Assembly (NCBI GenBank): GCA_022414725.1
Contig: CM039464.1
Coordinates: 34,613,527 to 34,677,526, forward strand
From: Microglena sp. YARC
Lineage: Eukaryota > Chlorophyta > Chlorophyceae > Chlamydomonadales > Chlamydomonadaceae
Length of the DNA: 64,000 nucleotides
Reading direction: 5' to 3'
The notes beneath the pieces were generated by a model, which was not told the DNA's origin, searched no databases, and saw nothing but the letters and a program-made list of their open reading frames with translations. The position numbers were made by a program, and so were the translations under genes. This document shows positions 1 to 11,329 of the stretch, in pieces (positions within the stretch are counted from its first letter, which is position 1; each line of letters opens with the position of its first letter).

Positions 1-300
1 CAACCCAACCCAACCCAACCAACCCAACCCAACCCAACCCAACCCAACCCAACCCAACCCAACCCAACCCAACCCAACCCAACCCAACCCAACCCATCCT
101 GACCTGACCTGACCTGACCTGACCTGACCTGATTTAACCCAACCCAACCCAACGTAACCCAACCCAACCCAACCCAACCCAACCCAACCCAATCCAACCC
201 AACCCAACCCAACCCAACCCAACCCAATATAACCCGATCCAACCTAAACATAACATAACATAACATAACATAACATAACATAACATAACATAATCCAACC
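1..300. repeat. Pentanucleotide array (CCCAA, CCTGA, TAACA)
   Basis: The window opens inside a CCCAA array, with a short CCTGA block at about 97-130 and a TAACA block at about 247-292. All are 5-bp units differing by one or two bases. The unit is not a telomere repeat (TTTAGGG-type is seen elsewhere in the window). The array runs up to the first coding exon and is probably intronic or upstream sequence. Confidence 0.9.
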
Positions 301-309
301 CAACTCAAG

Positions 310-1584
310 GTGGAGCCTGACCTCAGTGGGGCCGGTGCAAGGATAGAAACAGCTGCAGCCCATCCACCCCTGGCTGACATCAAGGCAGTTCAGCAGTACA
401 AGCAGCAGCAGGAAATGATCAGGCAGCTTCAGGAGCAGTTGGAGGCCGAGAGGGGACATGTTGCCAGCCTGGAGCAGCATGTTACCAGCCTGGAGAAAAA
501 GACGGAGGCCACACAGGATGTTGCCAGCCTGGAGCAGCAGTTGGAGGCTGAGAGGAAGCAAGTTGCCAGCCTGGAGCAGCATGTTGCCAGCCTGGAGGAA
601 AAGATGGAGGCCACACAGGATGTGGCCAGCCTGGAGCAGCAGTTGGAGGCTGAGAGGAAGCAAGTTGCCAGCCTGGAGCAGCATGTTGCCAGCCTGGAGG
701 AAAAGACGGAGGCCAAACAGCATGTTGCCAGCCTGGAGCAGCAGTTGGAGGCTGAGAGGAAGCAAGTTGCCAGCCTCGAGCGACAGGTGGCAGCCAGGGA
801 GGACGCGGCGACTGAGGCAAAAGCGGAAGCAAAAGGGCAGGTGCTAGCTAGCCTTGCTAGTATCAAGCTCGAGCTCCAGAAGCTGGAGGACGAGCTAGAC
901 ACAAGGAGTGCCGCTCACTGTAAGCAGTTGAAGGAGATGGAGGGGAAATTGGTAAGCCAGGCCACAGAAGCTGCCCAGAAGCTGAGTGAGATAGAGGTGG
1001 AGCTAGGTAATAGGAGTACCGCCCACAGTAAGCATATGAAGGAGATGGAGGGGAGGTTGGCAATCCAAGCCACAGAAGCTGCCCAGAAGCTGAGTGAGAT
1101 GGAGGTGGAGCTAGATACTATGAGCAGGGCCTACAGTAAGCATATGAAGGAGATGGAGGGGAGGTTGGCAATCCAAGCCACAGAAGCTGCCCAGAAGCTG
1201 GGTGAGATGGAGGAGAAGCTGCTCAGCAGCTCAGCGGAAGCGGCTGAGAAGGTGGACGCTTTGCAGGCGAAGTCTGCATCGCTTATCGTACGTATGATCC
1301 GACCAGACAGCAGGAGGCAGGAAAAGGCCCTCCTCTCGTCAGATGGCACCCAAGCCCTCCATGGCATCCGTGACACTCAAGACACCCATGAAGCCCTTGG
1401 TAGCCAGGACACCCTGGTGGCAGCCTCCAATGAGCCACTAAGTAGAGTGTGTAGAGTGGAGGACAGTGCTGGGGATGCTAATGTGCAGGAGTTGGTGATG
1501 AAGCTGCTGACTGGTCTTTATGATGGGGAGATAGAGGAGGAGGAAGCTGCTAGGCAGCTAGTGGATATGAACTGTGATCTGAAG
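310..1584 (+). CDS. Coiled-coil protein exon with two tandem peptide repeats, unrecognised
   Basis: I do not recognise this protein. The frame is open from 289 (TAA at 286). The first codon of the open stretch at 310 is GTG and the first ATG is about 35 codons in, so this is probably an internal exon. Residues about 50-155 are three copies of a 34-residue heptad-like repeat (core VASLEQQLEAERKQVASLEQ). Residues about 200-300 are three copies of a 37-residue repeat (core KHMKEMEGRLAIQATEAAQK). Both predict long coiled coil rich in Glu, Gln and Lys. The end reads VQELVMKLLTGLYDGEIEEE and then meets a good splice donor, AAG|GTATGC, at 1584/1585. Beyond it the frame runs into GGTTG repeat and a stop at about 1630. 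The last part of the exon is repeated in decayed form downstream. A structural or scaffold role is only a guess from the coiled coil. Confidence 0.6.
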
Positions 1585-2400
1585 GTATGCCAGGAGAGGA
1601 TGGGTTGGGTTGGGTTGGGATGGGATATATAAGTTGCTGGGGATTTAGATGAGGGTGTGCAGGAGTTGGTGCTGAAGCTGCTGACTGGTCTGTATGCTGG
1701 GGGGATAGAGGATGGGGTAGGTGCTAGGCAGCAAGTGGATATGAAATGCGATCTCCAGGTATGTCTTGAGGGGATGGGTTAGGTTGGGTTAGGTTGGGAT
1801 GGGATGAATGAATGAGTTGCTGGGGATGTAAATGAGGGTGTGCAGGAGTTGGTGCTGAAGCTGCTGACTGGTCTGCATGCTGGGGAGATAGAGGAGTAGG
1901 AAGCTGCTAGGCATGTAGTGGATGTGGACTGCGATCTTCAGGCATGCCTGGAGGGGATGGGTTAGGTTAGGTTGGGATGGGATGGATGAGTTGCTGAGGA
2001 TGTAAATGAGGGTGTGCAGGAGATGGTGCTGAAGCTGCTGACTGGTCTGTATGCTGGGGAGAGAGAGCCGGAGGCAAATATATGATATGAACTGCGATCG
2101 CCAGGTATACCGAGGTGGGTTGGGTTGGGTTGGTGATGAAGCTGCTGACTGGTCTGTATGCTGGTGAGAGAGAAGACGAGGCAGTTGGTGGGTATGACCT
2201 GGGGTCTAACGGGTATGCTAGGGTGGTTAAGGTTGAGTTGAGATTAAATATGTTGGGTTGGTGTTGAAGCTGCTGATTAGTCTGTATGCTGGTGAGAGAG
2301 AGGAGGAGGCAGCTGGTGGGTATGAACTGCGATCTCCAGGTGTGCCAGGGTGGGTTGGTTAAGGTTAGGTTCGGGTGGGATGGGGTGGGATGGATGAGTT
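1585..2400 (+). pseudogene. Tandem decayed copies of the preceding exon end plus donor
   Basis: About five further copies of the exon end that encodes VQELVxKLLTGLYxGE begin near 1640, 1825, 2000, 2125 and 2260. Most end in a donor-like CAG|GTATG or CAGGTGTGCC and are separated by GGTTG-type spacer. The copies carry stops and indels (for example GAGTAG at about 1893-1898), and the later ones are shorter. They look like tandem duplications of exon end plus donor that were not kept coding. Confidence 0.7.
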
Positions 2401-2840
2401 GCTGGGGATGTAAATGAGGGTGGGCTGGATTAGGTTGGGTTGGTTGGATTAGGTTGGGACAGGGTGGGTTGGTTAAGGTTAGGTTTGGGTGGGATGGGGT
2501 GGGATGGATGAGTTGCTGGGGATGTAAATGAGGGTGGGCTGGATTGGGTTGGGTTGGTTGGATTAGGTTGGGACAGGGTGGGTTGGTTAAGGTTAGGTTT
2601 GGGTGGGATGGGGTGGGATGGATGAGTTGCTGGGGATATAAATGAGGGTGGGCTGGATTAGGTTGGGTTGGTTGGATTAGGTTGGGTTGGTTGGATTAGG
2701 TTGGGTTGGTTGGATTAGGTTGGGTTGGTTGGATTAGGTTGGGGTTGGTGGATTAGGTTGGATTAGGTTGGGTTGGTTGGATTAGGTTAGATTAGGTTGG
2801 GTTGGTGGATTAGGTTGGGGCGGGGTGGGGTGGGGTGGGG
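2401..2840. repeat. G-rich satellite of about 116 bp grading into GGTTGGATTA repeats
   Basis: Three units of about 116 bp start near 2405, 2520 and 2635 (each holds GATGTAAATGAGGG or GATATAAATGAGGG and GTGGGATGGATGAGTTGC). They are followed by short GGTTGGATTAGGTT units. The plus strand is G/T-rich with almost no C, so it could form G-quadruplexes. No gene is seen. Confidence 0.8.
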
Positions 2841-3090
2841 TTGAATTGTAGTCTCCAGTTAAGCCAAGAGAATTTGGGTTGGTTGGTTGGTTGGGGTGGG
2901 TTGAAGTGTGGTCTCCAGGTAAGCCAGGAGGAGTTGGGTTGGTTGGGTTGGGTTCAGTTAGGTTGGGGTGGGGTGGGTTGAATTGTGGTTTCCAGGTAAG
3001 CCAGGAGGAGTTGGGTTGGTTGGGTTGGGTTCAGTTAGGTTGGGGTGGGGTGGGGGTGGGGTTAAAGTGTGGTTTCCAGGTAAGGCACCC
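2841..3090 (+). repeat. Repeated splice-donor units (CAG|GTAAGC) in G-rich spacer
   Basis: Four near-copies of a unit containing TCTCCAG or TTTCCAG followed by GTAAGC or GTAAGG lie at about 2850-3085, each followed by GGAGTTGGGTTGG-type spacer. The CAG|GTAAGC core is a strong donor consensus, so a donor junction appears to have been copied in tandem. No open exon of useful length is attached. Confidence 0.6.
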
Positions 3091-3795
3091 TCATATTTCA
3101 GCCCACCCTGACCACCCACCCACCCATCCCACCCATTCCCACCAACCCGTCCCACCCATCCCTCCCCCAGGTCGTGGCTGCATCACCCACCCACCCCATC
3201 CCACCAACCCACCCACCCATCCCCACCTACCAACCCACCCACCCATCCCACCTACCCACCCACCCACCCATCCACCAACCCACCCTGACCACCCCACCCA
3301 CCTCACCCACCCATCCCACCAACCCGTCCCACCCATCCCTCCCCCAGGTCGTGGCTGCATCATCACCCACCCCCACCCACCAACCCACCCACCAACCCAC
3401 CCACCACCCACCCATCCCACCCATGCCCACCCATCCCACCAACCCACCCACCAACCCACCCACCCACCCACCCATCCCACCCATCCCACCCATCCCACCA
3501 ACCCGTCCCACGCATCCCTCCCCCAGGTCGTGGCTGCATCACCCGCCTACCCATCCCACCAACCCACCCACCCATCCCACCCACCTACCCACCCAGCCAT
3601 CCCACCAACCCACCCACCAACCCATTCCCACCCATCCCACCAACCCGTCCCACCCATCCCTCCCCCAGGTCGTGGCTGCATCACCCACCTACCCATCCCA
3701 CCAACCCACCCACCCATCCCACCCACCCATCCCCAGCCAACCCCACCCACCCATCCCACCCTCCCACCCACCCACACCACCCATCCCTCCCCCAG
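3091..3795 (+). repeat. C-rich CCCACC/CCCATC array with five repeated splice acceptors
   Basis: The strand composition flips here from G-rich to C-rich. Five copies of CCCTCCCCCAG followed by GTCGTGGCTGCATCA lie near 3165, 3340, 3515, 3662 and 3785, separated by CCCACC and CCCATC units. Each is a polypyrimidine tract, an acceptor and the first bases of the exon annotated next; only the last leads into a long open frame. The long minus-strand frames here (Gly/Trp/Val-rich) are shadows of the repeat. Confidence 0.75.
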
Positions 3796-6299
3796 GTCGT
3801 GGCTGCATCACCCCCAGCTCGCCAGCCCAAATGCTCCGAACCTCAGGGGACAGTCAGCCCTAAGACCTCAGACGCCTTCTCCGAAACCAAAAGCCCCGAA
3901 CCCCAGGGGCCTGTCAGCCCTGAAAACTCCAACACCCCAGCCAGCTGGACCTTCTCCGAAACCAGCAGCCCTGCACGCCTGGATGCACACGCGTTGGAGG
4001 CTGGCTCCGAGGACGCGGGTGTTGAGGGTCCTAATCAGGCATCCACAACATTTCATGAGGCTGGGGGTGCAGAAGGCCCAAATCAGGCATCCTCCTCAGT
4101 GTGTGAGGCTAGGGGTGCAGAGGATCCTAATCAGGCATCCTCCTCAGTGTGTGAGGCTAGGGGTGCAGAGGATCCTAATCAGGCATCCTCCTCAGTGTGT
4201 GGGGCTAGGGGTGCAGAGGATCCTAATCAGGCATCCTCCTCAGTGTGTGAGGCTAGGGGTGCAGAGGATCCTAATCAAGAAGGCCCTCTGGCTCCTACAC
4301 TCTCCAGGGAAGCTTCAGGTTACCTCAGATCTGGATCTGGGCCTTCCGGAAGCTTCCAACCTGCCAGCAGTGGCATCAGACCCACCTCCACCACCCCCTC
4401 CACCCCAACGAGTGCAAAGAAGATTAACCTCCCCGCCACCACCAGCGCTGCTGACATTGCCACAACAAGCAACACCAGCAGCATGAGCGCCTACGCCAAC
4501 AGCAGTGCCAATATAGGCACCGGCAGGAGCGAGGGGGGCAACAGCAGTGCCAATATAGGCGCTGGCAGGAGCGAGGGGGGCAACAGCAGTGCCAATTTAG
4601 GCGCCGGCAGGAGCGAGGCGGGTAACAGCAGTGCCAATTTAGGCAACAGCCCCAGCGTAGGCAACAGCTTCTACAGCGTAGGTAGCAGCTCCTACGCCAA
4701 CAGCAGTGCCAATATAGGCGACAGCTTCTACAACACAGGTAGTAGGAGCAGCAGCAGCAGCAGTCTTGCAGTGCTGGTGGCGGACGTATCCGGGGGTGGG
4801 GGTAGTGGGGGTGGAGGTAGAGGTGCGCCCGACTTGAGCAGAACTAGCAGCGACAGCATCATCCGCATGCTCAGTCGCAGTGGCACCGGCATGAGCAAGA
4901 GCTCCGCCAGTGCTGTCACCGGTGACTTCATAATGGCCGACCCTCGGAAACTCATGAGGCTCATAGAGCGGGTTGGGTTGATGAGGCAGAGCATCGCTAG
5001 TGCTGGCGGTGCTGGTAGTGCTAGTGCTGTTGCTGATAGTGTTAGTGCCGGCGGCGCTGGTGGTACTGGTGAAGCTGGAGGAAGCAGAGGTTATAGATCT
5101 CGTATGAGTCAGGGTGGTGGTGGTGGAGCTGGGGGCAGAAGTTTTTATGAGTATGTTATGAGCCAGGGTAGGGCCAGCAGCAGCAGCGGTGGCGGTGGTG
5201 GTGGCGTTGCTAGTAGCAGTGCTTTTGAATCTGGTCTGGGACAGGGTAGGGGCAGCAGCAGTGGTGGTGGTGGTGGTGGTGTTGCTAGTTGCAATGCTTA
5301 TGAATCTGTTGTGGGACAGGGTAGAAACAGCAGCAGTGCTGGGGGTGGTGGTGCCAGTAGCAGTGCTCATGAATCTGCTATGCCCCAAGGTCGGAGCAGC
5401 AGCAGTGGTGGGGGCAGTGGTGGGGGCACAAGCGTAGCAGGCGCCCACGCCACTTCTGCTGCTAGCTTGAGCAACCAGGACTATGCAAGTCGCATGGCTG
5501 CAGGTAGTGGTGGTGGCGCCGGTGGTGGCACAAGCGCAGCAGGCGCGCACACCGCTTCTGAAGCTAGTGTGAGCAACCAAGACTATGCCAGTCGCACGGC
5601 TGCAGGTGGTACCCATACCACTTCCTCTGCCAGACCAAGTGGTACCGCAGGTGATATGCGTACCTCTTCATCTGCCAGGCCAAGTGGTGCAGCAGGTGAT
5701 ATCTGCAGCACTCTTCTTCATCTGCCAGGCCAAGTGGACCTGCAGGTGGTACTGCAGGTGTTACGCATACCTCTTCCTCTGCCAGGGCAAGTCGTACCGC
5801 AGGTGGTACCGCAGATGATATGCATACCTCTTCATCTGCCAGGCCAAGTGGTACCGCAGGTGGTACCGCAGGTGGTACTGCAGGTGGTACTGCAGATGAT
5901 ACGCATACCTCTTCCTCTGCCAGGCCGAGTGCCCGCTCAGAGGAAGCCTACCCCTCCGGCGCTGACACTCTCCCTCTACCTTCCACTGCATTGGACAACA
6001 CAGAGCACAGTGCCAGCCCCAAGCAAGGAGGGACAACCAACCCACCCAACCGACTAAATAAACCAACGCACCCCTCCGGCGCTGACACCCCCCCTCTCGC
6101 CCGCTGTGCTCAGTGGCCAAGCCAAGCCAACCCACAAGCCGTGGACAACCACAGCCCGAGGCAAAGCAGTACCCGCCGTGGGCAAGCCAAGCCAACCCAC
6201 AAACTGTGGACAAGCACAGCCCGAGGCAAAGCAGCACCAGCTCTGCGTCCGCCGTCTCCTCTTGGTCCTCCAGACTCAGAGACCTGGGATCAGGTCTGA
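3796..6299 (+). CDS. Ser/Gly-rich low-complexity exon, unrecognised, one frame change
   Basis: This is the longest non-satellite open stretch on the plus strand. It begins at the acceptor CCCCCAG|GTCGTGGCTGC in phase 0 and stays open past 5700. It starts with a Pro/Ser segment, then about four copies of a 16-residue repeat (ASSSVCEARGAEDPNQ, about 4075-4280). Next are NSSANIGAGRSEGG repeats (about 4495-4640), Gly/Ser tracts (about 4790-5520) and SSARPSGTAGD repeats. At about 5701-5712 the repeat continues one frame over (a 5-base CTGCA interruption fits). The new frame runs to a stop at 6297-6299, while the original frame drifts into Leu/Val/Pro sequence and ends at 6057. No signal peptide, membrane span or known domain is visible. 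The product is probably disordered. It could belong to the same gene as the coiled-coil exon at 310; this is not proven. Confidence 0.5.
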
Positions 6300-6599
6300 T
6301 GCCCAAAGGAAGCTCTCAGGCAGGCCAGCTTCCCTCTGGGGGTGCAGCGCCAGCTGGCGCACAGCCTGGCGTGGGTGCGCCAGCTGGCAAGGGTGTAGCG
6401 CTGGGAGGGGCGCAGGCGTTGGTGGTCTTGCCGGCAGGGCTGGCAGGCGGCAAGGGAGGTGATGATCATGCAAGGGATTCCCTAAAGAAGGATGTCCTAA
6501 ACACGAGGGACACATCTGATAATGGGTTTCCCGCTCCCGAGCGCATACCTGATGACGAAGTGCCCTACCCCAGGGGGGAAGGAATGCTGCCGAGAGGGA

Positions 6600-6965
6600 G
6601 CCGTCGAATTGGTAGGTGAAGAGCAGAGATGTGTGTTTCCGCTTGAAGAGATTTCCGCTTGAAGAGGAGAGATTTGTGTTTCCACCTCCCATCCTGTTTT
6701 CCGCTTCCTATCCCGAATAAGTAGGTGAAGAGCAGAGATTTGTGTTTCCATTTGAAGAGATTTCCGCTTGAAGAGGAGAGATTTGTGTTTCTGCCTCCCA
6801 TCCCAATTTCCGCTTCCTATCCCCACGTGGTAGGTGAAGAGCAGAGATTTGTGTTTCCACTTCCAATCCCCAATTGGTAGGTGAAGAGTAGAGATTTGTG
6901 TTTCCACTTCCAATCCCCAATTGGTAGGTGAAGAGCAGAGATTTGTGTTTCCACTTCCAATCCCG
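6600..6965. repeat. Tandem repeat with GTAGGTGAAGAGCAGAGATT core
   Basis: Five copies of a unit containing GTAGGTGAAGAGCAGAGATT then TGTGTTTCC lie at about 6611, 6722, 6830, 6873 and 6922. Early units are about 110 bp and carry an extra TTCCGCTTGAAGAGGAGAG segment; later ones are about 45-55 bp. Minus-strand frames through it are repeat shadows. Confidence 0.8.
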
Positions 6966-7079
6966 ATCGCTGCCTACAACCCCGTTTTGGCCAAAATGTC
7001 CGCTACCTGAGATCCGAATCGTGATCACAGCACTCAGACCTAAATCGCCACCCAGAACCCAAATCGACACAATTCACAA

Positions 7080-7315
7080 TACCGCTAGTGAAGAGCATAG
7101 CTTTTATTTTTGGCTAAGAGTATCAGCTTCTAGGCAGCTCCCCTGACTGGCTATTGAGCCAAGCCAAATACGTACTAGAGCACCACGAAGCAGGCACAAT
7201 CAGCTGTCCAATGAAATATTGGGGCTTAGCTCACTGGCCGGCTCCAGGAGCTCCCTTTAAAAGTGATGAGAACACCTGGTGGTTTTAAGTTTATGAACAA
7301 TTACCTAGCCCAACG
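7080..7315. repeat. Dispersed repeat F (CAGCTTCTAGGCAGCT family)
   Basis: Contains CAGCTTCTAGGCAGCTCCC followed by a TGGCTATTGAGCC motif, shared with copies near 15529, 17491 and 47265. A TGGCCGGCTCCAGGAGCTCC segment near the right end resembles the other end of the 17.5- and 47-kb copies. The copy at 17491 shows that the family is a fold-back element. No gene is seen. Confidence 0.55.
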
Positions 7316-7404
7316 CCACTTTTAAAACAAAAACTGGGCGAGTTGCAAGCGACAGGTAAAAATTGGTGGAGAGTGTTGGCCATGCGAGCGACAGGTGGCA
7401 ACAG

Positions 7405-7600
7405 AATCGAATGCAGCAGCAGCAACAGCAGCAACAATAACAACAACAACTTGAACAACAACAGCAACAAACAACAACAAACAACAGCAGCAACAGCAAT
7501 CAACAACGGCAAACAACAGCACAAGCAACAACAGCAACAACAGCAGCAGCAGCAGCAGCAGCAACAGCAACAACAACAGCAGTAGCAGCAGAAGCAACAA
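7405..7600. repeat. CAA/CAG trinucleotide repeat
   Basis: About 195 bp of CAA and CAG triplets on the plus strand. It is open in several frames (poly-Gln or poly-Asn on plus, poly-Leu or Cys on minus). The frames are a consequence of the triplet unit and are not annotated as genes. Confidence 0.9.
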
Positions 7601-7604
7601 ATTA

Positions 7605-8850
7605 AAGGGCCCAAATCTGTTGAGAGCAACATCTTCTGGTGGGAACTGGTATCACCAACAATATCAAGCCCGAGCCAAGCCACCCCACAACAACAACAAC
7701 AACAACATACAAACAACGTGTGTTGATCAATTGACTGGTGGGAGGTAACAACCCAAGCCAAGCCAAGCCACCCCACTACAACAACAACCAACTCAACTAT
7801 AACTAGTGCCTGATACAATTGTGAAGAAACTGGGGGTTTTTTTTGGGGGGAACTGGTGTTACCAACAATACCAAGCCCAAGCTCAAGCCACCTCCACAAC
7901 AAAACAACAACAACAACAACAACAATCTGTGTTGATCAATTGAATTGGTGTTGCCACGCCCACAACAACGAAAACCAAGCCACACCACACAACAAAAACA
8001 ACAAACAAACACTGAAATTAACTGGTGTTACGCAAACAATAACCAATCCCAAGCCAAGCCACCCCCACAACAACAACAACAACAACAAACACTGTGTTGA
8101 TCAATACGAACTGGTGGGAACTTGGTGTTACCAACAATACCAAGCCCAAGCCAAGCCACCCCACAAAACAACAACAACACAATACAACTGTGTTGATCAA
8201 TTGAACTGGTGGGAACTGGTGTTACCAACAATACCAAGCCCAAGCCAAGCCACCCCACAACAACAACAACAACAACTGTGTTGATCAATTGAACTGGTGG
8301 GAACTGGTGTTACCAACAATACCAAGCCCAAGCAAGCCAGTCCCACAACAACAACAAAACAACAACAACAACTGTGTGATCAATTGAAACTGGTGGGAAC
8401 TGGTGTTTACCAACAATACCAAGCCCAGCCAAGCACCCTACAAACAACAAAGCTAACAACACTGTGTTGATCAATGAAACTGGTGGGAACTGGTGTTACC
8501 AACAATACCAAGCCAGCCAGCCACCCACAACAACAACAACAACAACAACTGTGTTGATCAATTGAACTGGTGGGAACAAACCAATACAAGCAAGCAAGCC
8601 AACAAAACAACAACAACAACAACAACGTGTTGATCAATTGGAACTGTACCCAAACACAACCAAACAACAATGGGAACTGGTGCGAACTGGTGTTGACAAC
8701 AATACAAAAGCAAACAACACAACAACAGCAAGCAACAACAGCAAACAACAAAACAACAACAACGAACAAACAAACAACACTGTGTTGATAATTGAACTGG
8801 TGGGAACTGGTGTTAAACCTAAGCGAAGCCACTTTCAAAATAATCCTGGG
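7605..8850. repeat. Satellite of about 100 bp with CAA-rich linkers
   Basis: About ten units share TGTGTTGATCAATTGAACTG, GGTGGGAACTGGTGTTACCA, then AACAATACCAAGCCCAAGCC and a (CAA)n stretch. Unit length varies with the CAA tract. The array is bracketed by two copies of GGGCCCAAATCTGTTGAGAG (about 7607 and 8885). That segment also begins the coding part of the exon at 14293-14540, so the satellite seems to have grown next to a duplicated exon piece. Confidence 0.8.
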
Positions 8851-8955
8851 TGAGCGCAAGAGACGGGGGCTCTGCCAATGTAAGGGGCCCAAATCTGTTG
8901 AGAGCAACATCTTTCAGTGGTGCAGTAAATATACTTCTGCAGTTGGAGCTGCTAC

Positions 8956-10479
8956 CAGGTACTTCCATTGACCAAACTGGGTCAGCGCTTGGTGGTGGCA
9001 TGAAAAGCGCAAAAACTGCGCGCTGCCCACAGGGGGTTGAAAAAACTGTGCGAAATGCACAGTGGGGCTCAAATAGGCAGCGCGCCAGCGCGCAAAAGCT
9101 GTATGTCCCATGTCCATGTCTATTGTTTCATGGCTGCTAATGTATGTCCATGTCCATATCTATGTTTCATGGCTCTAATGTATATATATATATATGTCCA
9201 TATATATGTTCCATGGCTCTAATGTATGTCCCATGTCCATATCTATGTTTCATGGCTCTAATGTATACCGGAGGTTATATTATATATAAATACATATCCT
9301 CTTAGTGTTGTAGGATCCATCTGCCATATGCTGGTACTATTTCCTCATATAAGCTGTCTTTCCTTCTAATATTCTTTATGTCTTAATCCAATCGTTGCAG
9401 CCATCCTCTTTCATGTATGTCCATGTCCATATCTATGTATGTTCCATGGCCTCTAATGTATCATCTATAGTTCTATCTGCTAATTGTATGTCTCCATGTC
9501 CCATATCTATGTTTCATGGCTCTAATGTATTCCCATGTCATATCTATGTTCCATGGCTCTAATGTATGTCCCCATGTCCATATCTATGTTTTCATGGCTC
9601 TAATGTATGTCCCATGTCCATATCTATGTTTCATGGCTCTAATGTATGTCCCATGTCCATATCTATGTTTCATGGCTCTAATGTTATGTCCATGTCCATA
9701 TCTATGTTTCATGGCTCTAATGTATGTCCCATGTCCATATCTATGTTCATGGCTCTAATGTATGTCCATGTCCATATCTATGTTTCATGGCTCTAATGTA
9801 TGTCCCATGTCCATATCTATGTTTCATGGCTCTAATGTATGTCCCATGTCCATATCTATGTTTCATGGCTCTAATGTATGTCCCATGTCCATATCTATGT
9901 TTCATGGCTCTAATGTATGTCCCATGTCCATATCTATGTTTCATGGCTCTAATGTATGTCCATGTTCCATATCTATGTTTCATGGCTCTAATGTATGTCC
10001 CATGTCCATATCTATGTTTCATGGCTCTAATGTATGTCCCATGTCCATATCTATATTTCAGTCTCTAATGTATGTCCCATGTCCATATCTATGTTTCATG
10101 GCTCTAATGTATGTCCCATGTCCATATCTATGTTTCATGGCTCTAATGTATGTCCCATGTCCATATCTATGTTTCATGGCTCTAATGTATGTCCCATGTC
10201 CATATCTATGGTTTCATGGCTTCTCAATGTATGTCCCATGTCCATATCTATGTTTCATGGCTCTCATGTATGTCCCATGTCCATATCTATGTTTCATGGC
10301 TCTCATGTATGTCCCATGTTTTCATGGCTCTCATCCCATGTCCATATCTATGTTCCATGGCTCTCATGTATGTCCCATGTCCATATCTATGTTTCATGGC
10401 TCTAATGTATGTCCCATGTCCATATCTATATTTCATGGCTCTAATGTATATATATAGCGCGCGCTTTGAAGTACCGCTG
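8956..10479. mobile_element. hAT-like element (CAGGGTACT family) swollen by a 36-bp minisatellite
   Basis: The left end reads CAGGTACTTCCATTGACC and continues with the family's GCGCAAAAACTGCGCGCTGC body. The right end reads GCGCGCGCTTTGAAGTACC then GCTG. Flanks are GCTGCTAC on the left and GCTGCCTAC on the right, an 8-bp target duplication with one added base. Both ends deviate by a base or two from the family consensus. The interior from about 9100 to 10452 is minisatellite. No transposase is present. Confidence 0.5.
9100..10452. repeat. 36-bp minisatellite (ATGTCCCATGTCCATATC...)
   Basis: Close to 30 copies of a 36-bp unit containing CATGTCCATATCTATGTTTC followed by ATGGCTCTAATGT, interrupted by about 150 bp of other sequence at 9260-9415. 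Because 36 is a multiple of 3, stop-free frames persist (12-residue repeats such as MKHRYGHGTYIR on minus). These are not counted as genes. Confidence 0.95.
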
Positions 10480-10620
10480 GCTGCCTACATGGTGCTTTAC
10501 AGTTTGCTAGTTATGCTTTCGGGCGGTACTAGCATTCAATAGGTCGACTGGATCTCCTCTTAGCTATAGCTATAAGTGAGGACAGTGGATCTCCAAAATC
10601 TCAACGGTACCCCTAAACCA

Positions 10621-10959
10621 CACCCATCCCCTAACCACACCCATTCCCACCAAATCCCCCCCCCCCCCCCCCTGCTGGGCTGGGTACAGATAAGGATGCC
10701 AAAGACCCCCCCACCCCCCCACACACACACACACTCACCCCCCCACACCCCACTACCAACCCACCCAACCCAACCCAACCCCAACCCAACCAACCCAACC
10801 AACCCACACACCCTCACTCACAACCCACTACCTACCCCCCACCCCACCCCACCCCACACACATACCCTCATCCCCCCACACCCCACCCACCCCACTACCT
10901 ACCCCCCCCCCCCCCCCCACGCCCCCCACCCACCCACAACCCACTACCTACCCCCCCCA

Positions 10960-10995
<36 letters not shown>

Positions 10996-11086
10996 CCGCA
11001 TCCTCACCCAAACCCACTACCTACCCACCCCACCCACCCCACCCCACCCCACGCACACACACCCTCACCCACAACCCACTACCTAC

Positions 11087-11125
<39 letters not shown>

Positions 11126-11275
11126 CCTCACCCACAACCCACTACCTACCGACCCCCCCCCCCCCCCACAACACACACACACATCCACATCCTCACCCAC
11201 AACCCACTACCTACCCAACCCACCCACCCCACACGCACACACACACTCACAACCACTACCATCCAACCAAACCAG
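10621..11275. repeat. C/A-rich tracts: (CA)n, (CCCAC)n and poly-C
   Basis: Plus-strand sequence is almost free of G. Poly-C runs lie at about 10656-10671, 10902-10918 and 11154-11167, and (CA)n runs at about 10722-10734, 10960-10994 and 11092-11124. CCACAACCCACTACCTACC recurs as a loose unit. Open frames here are Thr/Pro/His shadows. Confidence 0.9.
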
Positions 11276-11329
11276 TTGGGGCAGCTTCCCCAGTGGTCAG
11301 TTTTCGATAGTGATTCTCTGAAACGCACA

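Noticed and set aside
1..300. Possible telomere at the window start
   Set aside because: The unit is CCCAA with CCTGA and TAACA variants, not TTTAGGG-type, and coding sequence follows at once; it matches internal 5-bp arrays such as 49.6-50.7 kb.
310..312. GTG at 310 as a translation start
   Set aside because: In a eukaryotic nuclear context an internal exon entered by splicing is more likely; the frame is open upstream to 289.
3091..3863. His/Thr/Pro-rich and Gly/Trp-rich ORFs on both strands
   Set aside because: Shadows of CCCACC/CCCATC repeats; the only supported exon starts at the last acceptor, 3796.
7291..8910. Cys/Leu/Val-rich minus ORFs up to 203 codons
   Set aside because: They arise from CAA/CAG triplets and the CAA-rich satellite read in antisense.
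9516..10457. Plus and minus ORFs of 76-231 codons (MSHVHIY, MKHRYGHGT repeats)
   Set aside because: Products of the 36-bp minisatellite; no start context or composition typical of a gene.
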